From the NCBI GenBank assembly GCA_963706515.1, contig CAVPMW010000010.1, positions 62,001 through 126,000 of the forward strand: a stretch of 64,000 nucleotides of DNA. The letters run 5' to 3'. Of the stretch, positions 27,055-37,073 are shown in pieces. The first letter of the stretch is position 1, and each line of letters begins with the position of its first letter. This stretch comes from CAVPMW01 sp963706515. Its GTDB lineage: Bacteria > Chloroflexota > Anaerolineae > Anaerolineales > UBA4823. Below the pieces are notes generated by a model. That model was given only the letters and a program-made list of their open reading frames with translations. It had not been told where the DNA came from and did not search any database. A program made the position numbers and the translations under genes.

Positions 27055-27696
27055 TCAAAAAAGGCTGAGCTGCTTGGGTTCAACTTTGTTCGGCTGCTCC
27101 GCAGTGCTTTCTTCAGCTTCCATCTCCGGTTTAATGTCTGCTTTAGAGATCAAATCCGGCAAGCGTGCAAAATCGTCTTCGATGACGGAGCGCAGTGATT
27201 GTTGGTGGAGGGCAGCTGCCGGATGGTACATAGCGACGACCAGCCTGCCCTTAATATTCACAGCCTGACCGTGGACCGCGCTGATTTTGGCATTGGGCAT
27301 AAAACGCGCCATCGAATATCGCCCCAGAGTAACGATCACCCGGGGATTAATCGCCTGGATCTGTCTCTCCAAATATGGGTCGCAGGTCTCAATCTCCTCT
27401 TGCTCCGGATCGCGGTTGCCGGGTGGGCGGCATTTTACGATATTGGTAATAAACACCTCCGAGCGCTGCATACCAATGTTGTTCAATAACTCGTCAAGCA
27501 GTTTGCCCGCCGCGCCTACGAATGGTCGCCCTTGTTCATTTTCATGAAAGCCAGGACCCTCGCCAATAAACATGATGCTGGCATCCGGCGGGCCTTCTCC
27601 GGGCACAGCCAGTTTGCGCGAATAGTGCAGTTTACAGCGTGTGCATACCGCTACTTGCTGGGCGACGATATTGAGCTCCTCAGCAGAATTTTTCAT
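27055..27696 (-). CDS. Uracil-DNA glycosylase, family 4 (Fe-S type)
   Basis: 213 aa. IMFIGEGPGFHENEQGRPFVG is the family 4 active-site region, and MYHPAAALH is the second conserved motif. Cys18, Cys21, Cys89 and Cys105 match the 4Fe-4S ligands of thermophile-type UdgA. It removes uracil from DNA in base excision repair. A charged tail after about residue 185 is poorly conserved. The ATG overlaps the rimI stop (ATGA), making it the last gene of the tsaE-tsaB-rimI operon. Confidence 0.92.
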   Translation of the reverse strand: MKNSAEELNIVAQQVAVCTRCKLHYSRKLAVPGEGPPDASIMFIGEGPGFHENEQGRPFVGAAGKLLDELLNNIGMQRSEVFITNIVKCRPPGNRDPEQEEIETCDPYLERQIQAINPRVIVTLGRYSMARFMPNAKISAVHGQAVNIKGRLVVAMYHPAAALHQQSLRSVIEDDFARLPDLISKADIKPEMEAEESTAEQPNKVEPKQLSLF

Positions 27697-28256
27697 GAGG
27701 CCTCTCTTTCTATCGAATTCGATAAAATCACTGGCGTCCGGTCTAATCCCTCCAACCAGCGGGCGTATTCTTGCCCCAGCGTATGGGTGGACATGATCAA
27801 TGCATCTTCGTTATTATCTTTATAATAGCGCACCCGCCGTCCCACCTCTTCAAACTCGAAATATTGATACAGCGCCTGAGCGGCGAGGTTGTTTGCGCGC
27901 ACCTCGAGCGTAGCCATCTGAGCACCCGCACGCATCGCACCCAACAATGCGGCTGCTAATAGATTATAGGCTATCCGTTGCCGGCGGTAATCAGGATGTA
28001 CAGCCAGCGTAGCAATATGAGCCTCATCTAAAATCAGCCAGATTACGATCGCGCCGAGGACCTTCAGGCTTCCATCCGGCAGAGTGGCTTCAGCCACCCG
28101 GTGGAGTGAATGGTTATTTTCATATAACTCGTAATAATAGGCATTTTCTGGCCAGGGCAGGCTGAAGGATAACCGGTCGATGGCGACCACAGCAGGGACA
28201 TCACTGGCCTGCATTGGACGGATGCGAAGCTGCAACGGACCCAATGGATAGGTCAT
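27693..28256 (-). CDS. rimI: RimI-like ribosomal-protein-alanine N-acetyltransferase
   Basis: 187 aa GNAT fold. ATLAVHPDYRRQRIAYNLL is the acetyl-CoA binding motif A, and LEVRANNLAAQALYQYFEFEEVG is the RimI-type motif B region. RimI acetylates the N-terminus of ribosomal protein S18. It overlaps tsaB and the glycosylase gene by four bases each. The tsaB-rimI linkage is widespread in bacteria and strengthens the call. Confidence 0.87.
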   Translation of the reverse strand: MTYPLGPLQLRIRPMQASDVPAVVAIDRLSFSLPWPENAYYYELYENNHSLHRVAEATLPDGSLKVLGAIVIWLILDEAHIATLAVHPDYRRQRIAYNLLAAALLGAMRAGAQMATLEVRANNLAAQALYQYFEFEEVGRRVRYYKDNNEDALIMSTHTLGQEYARWLEGLDRTPVILSNSIEREAS

Positions 28257-28921
28257 TCAGGGATGGGCTCTGCGAAGTGGAGATAAATGGGGACCAGGCT
28301 GGTGGGGTCATCGACCTGACCGGACTGCCAGCGTTTCCAGCCGAGCTCTGCCAGATACCCGACCCGCCGCAATGATTGAGCAGGTGAAGCCAGAAAAATG
28401 ATCTTGCGTTTCTTGCCTAATAGCGTCCTGTCATCCTCGCTCAACTCACCGCAGATCAGGGTAGGGGATTCGATTGAATCCGCCAGGGCCTGGGCATTCG
28501 TGATTTGAATGTCTTGCAGCGAACGCCAGCCTTCACTGGAAGCCTGGTAGTGACAAATTGCCAGCCGACCGCGGCCTGCTCGCAGCAAAGCAATCATCGG
28601 AATATCCTGGACCGGCTGGGCGGTTGCCAGTACATCCAGGGTTGGGATGCCGACGAGCGGCAGGCGGCGTACCAGGGCAATTCCCTTAGCCAGAGCCAGC
28701 CCAATCCGCAGACCGGTGAAAGAGCCGGGTCCAATTGCAACCGCGATTGCTTTAATATTCTGGATCGACTTGCCTGTCTTTAACAGCGCATCGTGCACGG
28801 CAGGAGCGAGCTCCACCGTATGATAATCTTTGCTGGTCCAGGTTGATTCGAAGGTCACCTGGAAACCATCATACAGGGCGATGCCGACGGAACGGGTAGA
28901 GGTGTCCATTGCCAGGATCAT
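28253..28921 (-). CDS. tsaB: tRNA threonylcarbamoyladenosine biosynthesis protein TsaB
   Basis: The ATG at 28921 gives 222 aa starting MILAMDTSTRSVGIALYDG, the usual start of TsaB; the longer open frame to 29080 is a shadow of tsaE. IGPGSFTGLRIGLALAKG is the conserved ASKHA-fold motif. TsaB partners TsaD and TsaE to make t6A37 in ANN-decoding tRNAs. tsaD is not in the window. The start shares one base with the tsaE stop (TGATG), so translation is coupled. Confidence 0.93.
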   Translation of the reverse strand: MILAMDTSTRSVGIALYDGFQVTFESTWTSKDYHTVELAPAVHDALLKTGKSIQNIKAIAVAIGPGSFTGLRIGLALAKGIALVRRLPLVGIPTLDVLATAQPVQDIPMIALLRAGRGRLAICHYQASSEGWRSLQDIQITNAQALADSIESPTLICGELSEDDRTLLGKKRKIIFLASPAQSLRRVGYLAELGWKRWQSGQVDDPTSLVPIYLHFAEPIPE

Positions 28922-29418
28922 CAGGACACCCCATAGACCAACCGGCGGAAGGCTGCCACCATGTCTTGATATCGCTTGCCATGCGCAGATATCAACAAGT
29001 CGCGCTGCTGGTCTTCGATCCAATTGAGATGAATTTCGAGCTGCTCGGGTGGAAGGGCTGGGAGAATCCGTTCTGCCCATTCGATGACCAGGGGACCGTC
29101 CTCCAGCATCGTATCTAAGTCAAGATCGATTGCTTCTAATGGACTTAACATGCGATACGCATCCAGGTGGAACAATTTACTGCCATCTGGCCTGCGGTAG
29201 ACGTTGACCAGTACAAAAGTCGGACTGGTGACTGAATCTAAGGAACCCCAGCCGTTAGCCAAACCCTGCACCAGGACCGTTTTACCGCTGCCCAGGTCGC
29301 CAACCAGGGAAATGACATCTCCCGGACGGAGCATCGCCCCGAGACGCATTCCAGCCCGGCGAGTTTGTTCCGGGCTGCGACTGATGAACTCGAGCGAATT
29401 TCGATCCAGGATCGGCAT
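28921..29418 (-). CDS. tsaE: tRNA threonylcarbamoyladenosine biosynthesis ATPase TsaE
   Basis: 165 aa, ATG at 29418. GDLGSGKTVLVQGLANG is the Walker A motif near residue 40, followed by SPTFVLVNVY and FHLDAYRM, all typical of TsaE. It powers turnover of the TsaBD complex in t6A synthesis. It is the first gene of the tsaE-tsaB-rimI-glycosylase set, 55 bases after the helicase stop. Confidence 0.94.
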   Translation of the reverse strand: MPILDRNSLEFISRSPEQTRRAGMRLGAMLRPGDVISLVGDLGSGKTVLVQGLANGWGSLDSVTSPTFVLVNVYRRPDGSKLFHLDAYRMLSPLEAIDLDLDTMLEDGPLVIEWAERILPALPPEQLEIHLNWIEDQQRDLLISAHGKRYQDMVAAFRRLVYGVS

Positions 29419-29473
29419 TCTAAGCGGGATTATAACGCCGCAGCGACAAATGCGGAGAAGGATTTTACCCCGG

Positions 29474-31645
29474 TCAGTTCTTTACCTGCAGGTTCGCCAA
29501 CGAGGCGGCCACACGTTTCAAACCAACATTCTCAAAGAATATATCGACGATCTCATCCCCATCTTGGAGGCGGCTGTTTAAAACCATACCTTCGTGCCAG
29601 ACCGGGTGCTCCACCCGCATTCCGGGGTGGAAGCGCGCCTCGATCCGAACCGAGCTCGCGGAAACATCGCTCCAGCGCGAAGGCATGGACTGGCGACGAG
29701 CTGTTTGCCGCCTCTCTTGACCTGGTTGGACATCCTCTATCAGATCTGCGGGTAGATCTTCCAAAAAGCGGGATGGATCGACCGGTTCGAGGTAGCCGTA
29801 GGAGCTGCGGTTCTGCGGATAGACCAGATACAGCCGGTCTTCGGCGCGGGTGATGCCGACGTAGAGCAGGCGGCGCTCCTCCATCATGCCCTCCGGGTCG
29901 TCGAACGAGCGGCTGTGCGGTAAGATTCCATCGTTGAGACCGACGATGAGCACAATCCGGAACTCCAGACCTTTGGCTGCGTGCAGCGTCAGCAAAGTGG
30001 GCGCATTGGCGCTGGCGTCGATCGTATCCTGGTCTGAAACCAGAGCGAGCTGCTCCAGGAATATCTCCAATCCGGCTTCCTGGTACTCGGCTGCCAGGCG
30101 GCGCAGCTCAACCACATTTTCCCAGCGGTCTTCGCCTTCTTCGCTGCCATCGTCTATATAAGCATGGTAGCCGTTGCCTTCCAGGATGCGGTCGAGCAAG
30201 TCGAGCGGGCTGAGCGAATCTTTCATTCCTATCCAGTCCACCAAGAGCCTGCCAAAACCTGCTAAGGCTGCCCCGTAACGCCCGCTGAAGGCTTCCAGGT
30301 GTTTTGAAGCTTTGCCGAGTCCCAGATCTAGCAGCAGTTCACCTGAAGACAGCTTATTTCGCTGGGCATAAGTTTTTAAGGATTGGAGAGTCTTATCACC
30401 GATCCCGCGGGGAGGCACATTGAGGATGCGCATCAGGCTGATTTCATCCTGAGGATTGTGCACCAGGCGCAAATACGCGATCAGGTCTTTGATCTCCCGG
30501 CGACCGTAGAAACGCAGCGCCCCGACTAATTTATATGGCAGATTGGCGTGCAGGAAAGCCTCTTCGAGAAGGCGGGACTGCGCGTTGGTGCGGTACATCA
30601 CTGCAAAATCACCTGGCTGAGCGTGGTCGCGGGCAACCAGGCTGGCAATCGTATCCACCACGAATGCAGCCTCGCTGCGGTCGTCAGACACTTCAACGAG
30701 GGCAGCTTTTTGTCCCTGGCCGCGCTCCGTAAATAACCGCTTGGGAGTGCGATAAGGATTGCGGTCAATAACTGCCATCGCAACATCCAGAATCGATTGG
30801 GTAGAACGATAATTCTGCTCGAGCAGTATCTTTTGGCTGTCCGGATAATCCTCTTCGAAGCGGATAAGGTTGTGATAGTCCGCGCCGCGCCAGCGATAGA
30901 TGGATTGGTCCGTATCCCCCACGACAAAGATGTTCCGGTGAATAGAAGCGAGGTGTTTAAGCAGGACGTATTGCGCGTAATTGGTATCCTGGAACTCATC
31001 GACGAGTACGTGCTCGAATTTCCGGGCATAACGATTGCGCACTGCAGCATTCTCTTCCAGCAATGTGGCGGTCCAGAGCAGCAAATCATCGAAGTCCAAT
31101 CCGTTATTTGCCAGCAGGATTTCCTGGTAGCGCTTGAATACCCGGCGGGTCACTTCGTCCCGGTAGTTGGTTACCGGATAGGTATCTGGCAGTATCAGCT
31201 CGTTCTTGGCGCGTGAGATGCCCGCGTGGATCCCTCCTGGGCGGTATTGTTTTTCATCGAGGTTCAGGTCCTTCAAGGCCTGGGTGACTATATCGAGCTG
31301 GTCGTCAGCGTCGTAAATGATGAAATTCGATTTGAAAGGAAGGTTATCTGCCTCCCGCCGTAAAATACGGGCGCAGGTCGCGTGGAAAGTACCCAAAGTC
31401 AATCCCTGGCTGGTTTCGCCCAGGAGCAGCTGCACGCGGCTCTCCATCTCTCTAGCAGCTTTGTTAGTAAAAGTGACTGCCAGGATGTTATATGGGCTGA
31501 CCCCCATCGATCCGATTAAATAGGCTATTCGGTGGGTGAGAACGCGTGTCTTTCCGGAGCCGGGTCCTGCGAGTACCAATATCGGTCCGAGACCAGCCAT
31601 AATGGCCTGTTGTTGGGGGTAGTTTAAATCTTTAAGTAAATCCAT
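29474..31645 (-). CDS. pcrA: ATP-dependent DNA helicase PcrA/UvrD
   Basis: 723 aa, ATG at 31645. Superfamily 1 motifs are in order: a Q-motif region LNYPQQQAI, AGPGSGKTRVLTHRI (Walker A), VDEFQDTN (Walker B), QNYRSTQSIL, LTLHAAKGLEF and VGITRAEDRLYLVYP. The C-terminus ends in a Tudor-like VEHPVWHEGMVL segment found in Gram-positive-type PcrA. It unwinds 3'-5' in nucleotide excision and mismatch repair and removes recombination intermediates. Confidence 0.93.
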   Translation of the reverse strand: MDLLKDLNYPQQQAIMAGLGPILVLAGPGSGKTRVLTHRIAYLIGSMGVSPYNILAVTFTNKAAREMESRVQLLLGETSQGLTLGTFHATCARILRREADNLPFKSNFIIYDADDQLDIVTQALKDLNLDEKQYRPGGIHAGISRAKNELILPDTYPVTNYRDEVTRRVFKRYQEILLANNGLDFDDLLLWTATLLEENAAVRNRYARKFEHVLVDEFQDTNYAQYVLLKHLASIHRNIFVVGDTDQSIYRWRGADYHNLIRFEEDYPDSQKILLEQNYRSTQSILDVAMAVIDRNPYRTPKRLFTERGQGQKAALVEVSDDRSEAAFVVDTIASLVARDHAQPGDFAVMYRTNAQSRLLEEAFLHANLPYKLVGALRFYGRREIKDLIAYLRLVHNPQDEISLMRILNVPPRGIGDKTLQSLKTYAQRNKLSSGELLLDLGLGKASKHLEAFSGRYGAALAGFGRLLVDWIGMKDSLSPLDLLDRILEGNGYHAYIDDGSEEGEDRWENVVELRRLAAEYQEAGLEIFLEQLALVSDQDTIDASANAPTLLTLHAAKGLEFRIVLIVGLNDGILPHSRSFDDPEGMMEERRLLYVGITRAEDRLYLVYPQNRSSYGYLEPVDPSRFLEDLPADLIEDVQPGQERRQTARRQSMPSRWSDVSASSVRIEARFHPGMRVEHPVWHEGMVLNSRLQDGDEIVDIFFENVGLKRVAASLANLQVKN

Positions 31646-31761
31646 TCGCTATCTCGAGGCAGGTGAACGTGGCGGGTAGTAAACGAGCTCGGATCCAGGA
31701 AGTAACCCATTCTACCGTCAGCAGATTCGCATGTCAACGTTGTGAATTGAAGGTCTCACAG

Positions 31762-31790
31762 TTGCCAAGTCCTTCACCATACGCTAAAAT
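31762..31790 (+). promoter_or_regulatory. holB: holB promoter, probably leaderless
   Basis: TTGCCA (31762-31767) and TAAAAT (31785-31790) are separated by 17 bases, a good sigma-70-type spacing. The expected start point, about seven bases after the -10, falls on the A of the holB ATG at 31797. There is no ribosome-binding sequence between, so the mRNA is probably leaderless. Confidence 0.6.
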
Positions 31791-31796
31791 CAGCCT

Positions 31797-32786
31797 ATGT
31801 CTTGGAATATGATCGGTCATGAATGGGCAACTGCGCTGCTCCAGGGACACCTGCGCCGCGAGCGCTTGCGGCAGGCCTATCTCATCTCTGGACCGCCCGG
31901 CAGTGGGAGGCGTACGCTTGCCGTACATTTTGCACAGGCGATCAACTGCCCCCAGCCTTTAGCTCCAGGGGAGCCTTGCCTCACCTGCCGCACTTGCCTG
32001 GCGATCGAGCGGATGGCGCACCCCGATTTATTCGTTGTGCAGTCCGAGCTGCCCGGAGGAACGCTGAAAGTAGACCAGGTGCGCAGCCTGCAGCACGACC
32101 TGGCGCTTTCCCCTTACGAGGCGCGCTACCGCATCGCGATTTTGTTACGTTTTGAAGAAGCACATCCCGGCGCGGCGAATGCGCTTCTAAAAGTTTTAGA
32201 AGAACCTCCCGCGCAGGTCATCCTGCTGCTGACTGCCAGCAGCAGCGAAGAGCTGCTCCCGACGATCATCTCACGCTGCGAGTTAATTCCACTCCGCCCG
32301 GTGCCAGAAGCCCAGGTCAGCGCTGGCCTGCAATCTCAGCTGGGATTGAGCCCAGAGCGAGCCGACCTGCTAGCTCATCTTTCGGGGGGACGGCCAGGAT
32401 ACGCCATTACCCTGGAAAAAGAGCCGGAGAAATTCGAGCAGCGCAATGCCTGGCTGGGCGAGATGCTCGACCTGCTGACCAGCGACCGGGTGGAGCGGTT
32501 CCGCTACTCCGAGAGATTAGCGAAGGATAGGGTCCTTACGCAAAAGGCGCTGCAAACCTGGCTCCTGTTTTGGAGAGACATCATGCTGCGAGCGAGCGGA
32601 GCCACGGCGCCGTTGATCAACCTGGACCGAGAAGCCGAGATAGACGAACTGGCGGTATTTTACGGGATGACGACCGCTTCCAGGGTCGTCCATGCGATTG
32701 AAAAAACGATGAGCCTGGTAGACAAAAACGTGAACGCGCGCCTGGCAACAGAGAACCTGATGCTGGTCCTGCCCTTTCGAGCATGA
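31797..32786 (+). CDS. holB: DNA polymerase III delta' subunit
   Basis: 329 aa. GPPGSGRRTLAVHFAQA is the P-loop region, with Arg in place of the catalytic Lys, as expected for the non-hydrolysing delta' subunit. CPQPLAPGEPCLTCRTC is the zinc module, and SRCELIPLRPV holds the sensor/arginine-finger SRC motif. It is part of the clamp loader that places the beta clamp on DNA. It is divergent from pcrA across 151 bases. Confidence 0.9.
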   Translation: MSWNMIGHEWATALLQGHLRRERLRQAYLISGPPGSGRRTLAVHFAQAINCPQPLAPGEPCLTCRTCLAIERMAHPDLFVVQSELPGGTLKVDQVRSLQHDLALSPYEARYRIAILLRFEEAHPGAANALLKVLEEPPAQVILLLTASSSEELLPTIISRCELIPLRPVPEAQVSAGLQSQLGLSPERADLLAHLSGGRPGYAITLEKEPEKFEQRNAWLGEMLDLLTSDRVERFRYSERLAKDRVLTQKALQTWLLFWRDIMLRASGATAPLINLDREAEIDELAVFYGMTTASRVVHAIEKTMSLVDKNVNARLATENLMLVLPFRA

Positions 32787-32839
32787 CGCCGGTTTAGCGA
32801 CCCAACATAACTGAGAGAAATCTCGCGATCTAATTGTGC

Positions 32840-32845
32840 TATACT
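32840..32845 (+). promoter_or_regulatory. Extended -10 box upstream of the GAF histidine kinase
   Basis: TGC-TATACT forms an extended -10 element. No good -35 is seen, which is acceptable for extended -10 promoters. The start point would be near 32852, giving a leader of 20-30 bases to the kinase start at 32874 or 32883. Confidence 0.4.
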
Positions 32846-32882
32846 CTACTGGCGAAATTTCCCGTGCATTTGAGTGAATAAG

Positions 32883-35013
32883 ATGGCAAAATCCGCCATA
32901 AAGGCCAAGCCATTACAGAAGGGTAAGGATGCACAGCCAGAGACAGCCCGGGCTTCTCTGGAGCTGCTCTATAACATCAGCCGGGAGTTCGCTGCGGCTC
33001 TTGATTTACGCACGGTTTTGCAGCGTGTTTTATTCCTCTCTGTCCAATATATTGGTGCAATCAGCGGCTCGGTCATCGTGCTGGATGACCTGGGCAAACC
33101 GATTGAACTCGGCTCTCATATTCCGGAACCAGTTTCACGAGCACATCACCCGCCAGCTGCGCGATACCCTCGATCACGGTCTCGCCGGCTGGGTCGTAAA
33201 GAACCGGCAGCCTGCGCTCGTCCAGGACACAAGCAAAGATCCTCGCTGGCTGCGCCGTCCCGACGATGACCCGGCTCAAACCGGACCGAAATCGGCGGTA
33301 AGCGCACCGATCCTGGCGCGTGACCGTCTGGTAGGTGTTTTGACCCTGGTTCACCCCCAGCCGGGGAAGTTCAACCTCGATCATTTTGAGCTTGTCCAAT
33401 CCATCGCAGACCAGGCGGGGATTGCGATCGTAAACGCACGCCTTTATGCCGAAAGCCAGCGCCAGGCACGCGTAATGACAGCTGTTGCAGAAAGCGCGGC
33501 AGTCATCACCGCGTCGCTGAACCCGGATGAGGTCTTAAATCGCATCCTGGAGCAAGTAAGTCAAGCTCTGCGCGTAGAAGTGGTATCTCTGGCGCTGTTA
33601 GACAAGAATTCTCACGTGCTGGAGTTCCGGGCGACGACCTCTGCGGATAAAAATAATATCATCGGGCGTAAATTAGAACTAGGACAAGGAGTAGCCGGTT
33701 GGGTCGCGCTGAAAGGGCGTGGAGCGGTAGTGCATGACGCATACAGCGATCCCCGGTTTTATCCGGATATCGACCGGGGGACGGGGTTCAAAACTCAAGC
33801 GATCGCCTCTGCTCCAGTGCTGCTCCAGGGTGAAGTGATCGGCGTCATCGAGGCAATCAACCCATTAGATGGAAAATTCGACCAGGATGCGTTATTAGTC
33901 CTGGCTGGGGTGGGGAATCTGGCTGGCACTGCTATCCGCCATGCAGAGCTGTTTGAAAGCCTGCAAGCTGCTCATAAGCGCTACCGGGAGCTGTTCGAGG
34001 ATAGCATTGAGCCGATCATTGTTACCGACTGGCAGGGTCGCATTTTCGAAGCTAACCGGTATGCGAAAGTAACAATCGGTATCGATGAGGAAGCGCTGAG
34101 AAATTATTCCATCACTCATTTGCACGGAATCGACTGGGCAAAAGTTGGATCAGCTTTTGAGAACCTTGCCGCAGGCGAGACAATATCCTACGAGTCCCTG
34201 CTCTATATAACTGATGAGCAGGAGATGCCCGTTCAGGTATACGTTCGCAAAGTACATATTGAAGGGGTCGCTTACCTTCAATGGATCTTCCGTGACCTTA
34301 CCGAGAGGAAGCGGTTAGACCGGCTGCGCGAGGATATGGCGTCAATGATCTTTCACGACCTGCGGTCGCCGCTCGGAAATATCGTCTCCAGCCTGGATAT
34401 ATTATCCACGTTGCTGCCTGAAAATGAGGAAGGACCGCGCTCCCTGGTAGACATCGCCATGCGTTCTACGGAACGCATCCAACGCCTGACGAACTCACTC
34501 CTGGATATCAGCCATCTGGAAGCTGGTCAGCCCCTGGGGAACTGCCAGCCCGTCGCGATCTGGACTTTGGTCGATGATGCTGTGGATGCATTAGCCGCAA
34601 TCGCCAAAAATAAAAAACAGCAGATCGACCTTGCCATCCCAACGGATCTGCCAGAGGTTTCAGTTGATCAAGATATGATTCGCCGGGTGCTGATCAACCT
34701 GATCGAGAATGCTATCAAGTTTTCTTCATCCGAGGGAAAAATCGCAATCGGTGCAAAAGCGGATGACACAGCGATCATTGTTTGGGTAAAGGACGATGGC
34801 CCCGGCATCCCGCAGGGAGAACAGGGACGCATATTCGAAAAATTCATTCGATTACAGCAGAGAGGCGAGCCGAAAGGGCTTGGGTTGGGATTGGCGTATT
34901 GTCGTCTGGCAATCCAGGCTCATGGCGGACGTATCTGGGTGGAAAGTGAAGCTGGTAACGGGGCTGCATTCTTTTTTACCTTGCCGGTAATCCCTCAAGA
35001 CCTGATGGCCTGA
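32883..35013 (+). CDS. GAF-GAF-PAS sensor histidine kinase, frameshifted
   Basis: Two frames make one protein of about 709 aa. The first GAF starts LELLYNISREFAAALDL in one frame and continues FRNQFHEHITRQLRDTLD in the next. The shift fits one extra A in GAACTC (33105-33110); removing it reads PIDSALIFRNQ. A second GAF follows, then a PAS (YRELFEDSIEPIIVTD), HisKA with FHDLRSPLGNI and its phospho-accepting His, and HATPase with NLIENAIKFS, DDGPGIP and GLGLGLAYC. There is no membrane segment, so it senses cytoplasmic signals. The start is the ATG at 32883 or an in-frame GTG at 32874. No partner regulator is adjacent. Confidence 0.8.
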
Positions 35014-35059
35014 GTCCGAATATTGCCGGCTCGAATCCAAGAATTCTTAATGGAGATTT

Positions 35060-35932
35060 ATGCGACAGCTTGAGAGAGGCATATTTTACGAGGACAGCTA
35101 TCTCGGCGTAACTTTAGGCGGACTGGTATTTTCCCACGGGACGATCATCATCGATGCACCCTTACGAATTGAAGATGCACGGTCCTGGCGGTCAAGCCTG
35201 CTTAATCAGCGAGGTGGCTCTAACCGGGTCCTGGTTAACCTGGATGCTCACCCGGATAGGACCCTGGGTTCACGCTCATTAGAGAGCCCAATTATCGCCC
35301 ACCAAAAAGCAGCCCAGGTTTTCCGTAATCGCTCCACAATTTTTAAAGGCCAGGCGACCCAAACCGGCGCATTATGGGAGGACTACGACGATGCAATCGG
35401 TCTGCGCTGGGCTGTCCCAGACGTTACTTTCAACCAGGCTATGTACCTGCATTGGGGAGGACCTGAGGTAATCCTGGAGCACCACCCTGGGCCTGCAGCC
35501 GGGGCAAGCTGGGTTGTGATTCCAACCGTTCAAGTCGTTTTCATTGGAGACGCAGTGGTGGTGGACCAGCCGCCATTCTTAGCCCATGCCGACCTGGATG
35601 AGTGGCTGGCGACAATTGAGCTGCTTCAAACAGATTACAAGCAGTTTTACCGGGTCAGCGGGCGAGGTGGCGTAATCACGGATGAGGATGTAAAAAAGCT
35701 GCGCGGATTCTTGATGCTGGTGCGCGATAAGCTCGAGAAGCTCGCCAGCCGGAATGAGCTGCCCGAAGCAACCGAAGGATTGGTTTCCTCCTTATTGGCG
35801 AAGCTCAATTTTCCGGCAAAGTGGCGAGAAAAGTATTCGCAGCGGTTGCGCTACGGTCTATACCAATATTACGCCCGCCATTACCGATCCTCCACATCCT
35901 TAGAAGCCGGTCAGCAAATTGAGGTTGAATAA
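35060..35932 (+). CDS. MBL-fold metallo-hydrolase-like protein with degenerate metal site
   Basis: 290 aa, ATG at 35060 with GGAG upstream. The start, GTIIIDAPLR, and the later VVIPTVQVVFIGDAVV resemble the beta-lactamase fold strands that carry the metal ligands. In place of HxHxDH it has NLDAHPDRTLGSR, keeping one His and two Asp. Either an altered metal site or a lost one. The helical C-terminal third is not recognised. It sits between a kinase gene and an asparaginase gene, with no clear functional link. Confidence 0.6.
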   Translation: MRQLERGIFYEDSYLGVTLGGLVFSHGTIIIDAPLRIEDARSWRSSLLNQRGGSNRVLVNLDAHPDRTLGSRSLESPIIAHQKAAQVFRNRSTIFKGQATQTGALWEDYDDAIGLRWAVPDVTFNQAMYLHWGGPEVILEHHPGPAAGASWVVIPTVQVVFIGDAVVVDQPPFLAHADLDEWLATIELLQTDYKQFYRVSGRGGVITDEDVKKLRGFLMLVRDKLEKLASRNELPEATEGLVSSLLAKLNFPAKWREKYSQRLRYGLYQYYARHYRSSTSLEAGQQIEVE

Positions 35933-35938
35933 GGAATC

Positions 35939-37069
35939 TTGAACAAAGTAGTCTCCTGGAGCCCGCGCCTCAAGCAGTCGATGACCATGCCCGAATCCGA
36001 TTATTCCCCGATGTATGTGCTTACCCGAGGCGAAACTGTCGAATCAATCCATTATGGCTCGGCAGCGGTAGTTTCTGCTGATGGAAAGTTGATCGCCTGG
36101 TATGGGAATCCCAATGCGGTCGCGTTCCTGCGCTCCACAGCCAAGCCTTTCCAGGCGCTGCCATTCCTGGAAAATGGGGGAGACGTCTATTATGGATTGA
36201 GCGCCCAGGAAATTGCTATAACCTGCGCATCTCATACTGGGACCGATCAGCATCTGAGTGTCGTGAGCCTCTACCAGCAGATGGTAGGAGTATCTGAGTC
36301 CGAGCTGCTTTGCGGCGCTCATATGCCGAGCGACGTGAACAGCGCCAGAGCGCTGCGCGACAGAAACGAGCTGCCTACCCCCAACTACAATAATTGTTCA
36401 GGGAAACATACCGGCATGCTGGCATACGCAAAGATGATGGCGGCTAACGGAGATCAACTCCCGCAAGACATGCCTTACATCGATTTTTCTCACCCTGTGC
36501 AAACCAATATCCGCAAGACCGTTGCTGAGATATGCGGTTTAGCGGAGCAGGAGATTAAATTGGGGATCGATGGCTGTTCCGCACCGAATTTTGCCATCCC
36601 CTTGCAGAATACTGCCCTGGGGTTTGCGCGGCTTTGCGACCCGGAGATCGGCGAAGTCCAATCCCAGGCACGCGCGACCGCGTGCCGGCAGGTCACTCGA
36701 GCGATGCAGGAATATCCGGTTTTGGTCAGGGGACCAGGCAGGTTCGATACGGCACTCATAGAGACGGGCAAGGGAAGGCTCATCTCGAAGGGTGGAGCTG
36801 AGGGTTATTATGGGATTGGATTACTACCGGGTGTGCTGCGTCCTGGATCGCCAGGGGTGGGTATCGCAATTAAGATCTCAGACGGCGACCCGGAAGACCG
36901 GGCGGGCTCGGCGGTGGCGTTAGATATTCTCACACAGTTAGGGGTTTTCAGTGCCGATGATTTATCCAACATGGCACAATTTGGTCCAATTCGACCTGTA
37001 TACAACTGGCGAAAGATTGTTGTGGGGCAAGGGCGCCCGGTTTTCTCGCTCCGTTTTGCAGGTGAATGA
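35939..37069 (+). CDS. L-asparaginase II family protein
   Basis: 376 aa. Landmarks of the Asparaginase_II (AnsA-like, Rhizobium type) family are ESIHYGSAAVVSADG, FLRSTAKPFQALPFLE, ITCASHTGTDQH, NNCSGKHTGMLAYAK and GIDGCSAPNFAIPL. It hydrolyses asparagine to aspartate and ammonia. It begins at a TTG (35939) with AAGGA five bases upstream; an internal ATG at 35981 lacks a ribosome site. It follows the MBL-like gene by six bases. Confidence 0.88.
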   Translation: MNKVVSWSPRLKQSMTMPESDYSPMYVLTRGETVESIHYGSAAVVSADGKLIAWYGNPNAVAFLRSTAKPFQALPFLENGGDVYYGLSAQEIAITCASHTGTDQHLSVVSLYQQMVGVSESELLCGAHMPSDVNSARALRDRNELPTPNYNNCSGKHTGMLAYAKMMAANGDQLPQDMPYIDFSHPVQTNIRKTVAEICGLAEQEIKLGIDGCSAPNFAIPLQNTALGFARLCDPEIGEVQSQARATACRQVTRAMQEYPVLVRGPGRFDTALIETGKGRLISKGGAEGYYGIGLLPGVLRPGSPGVGIAIKISDGDPEDRAGSAVALDILTQLGVFSADDLSNMAQFGPIRPVYNWRKIVVGQGRPVFSLRFAGE

Positions 37070-37073
37070 CGAA

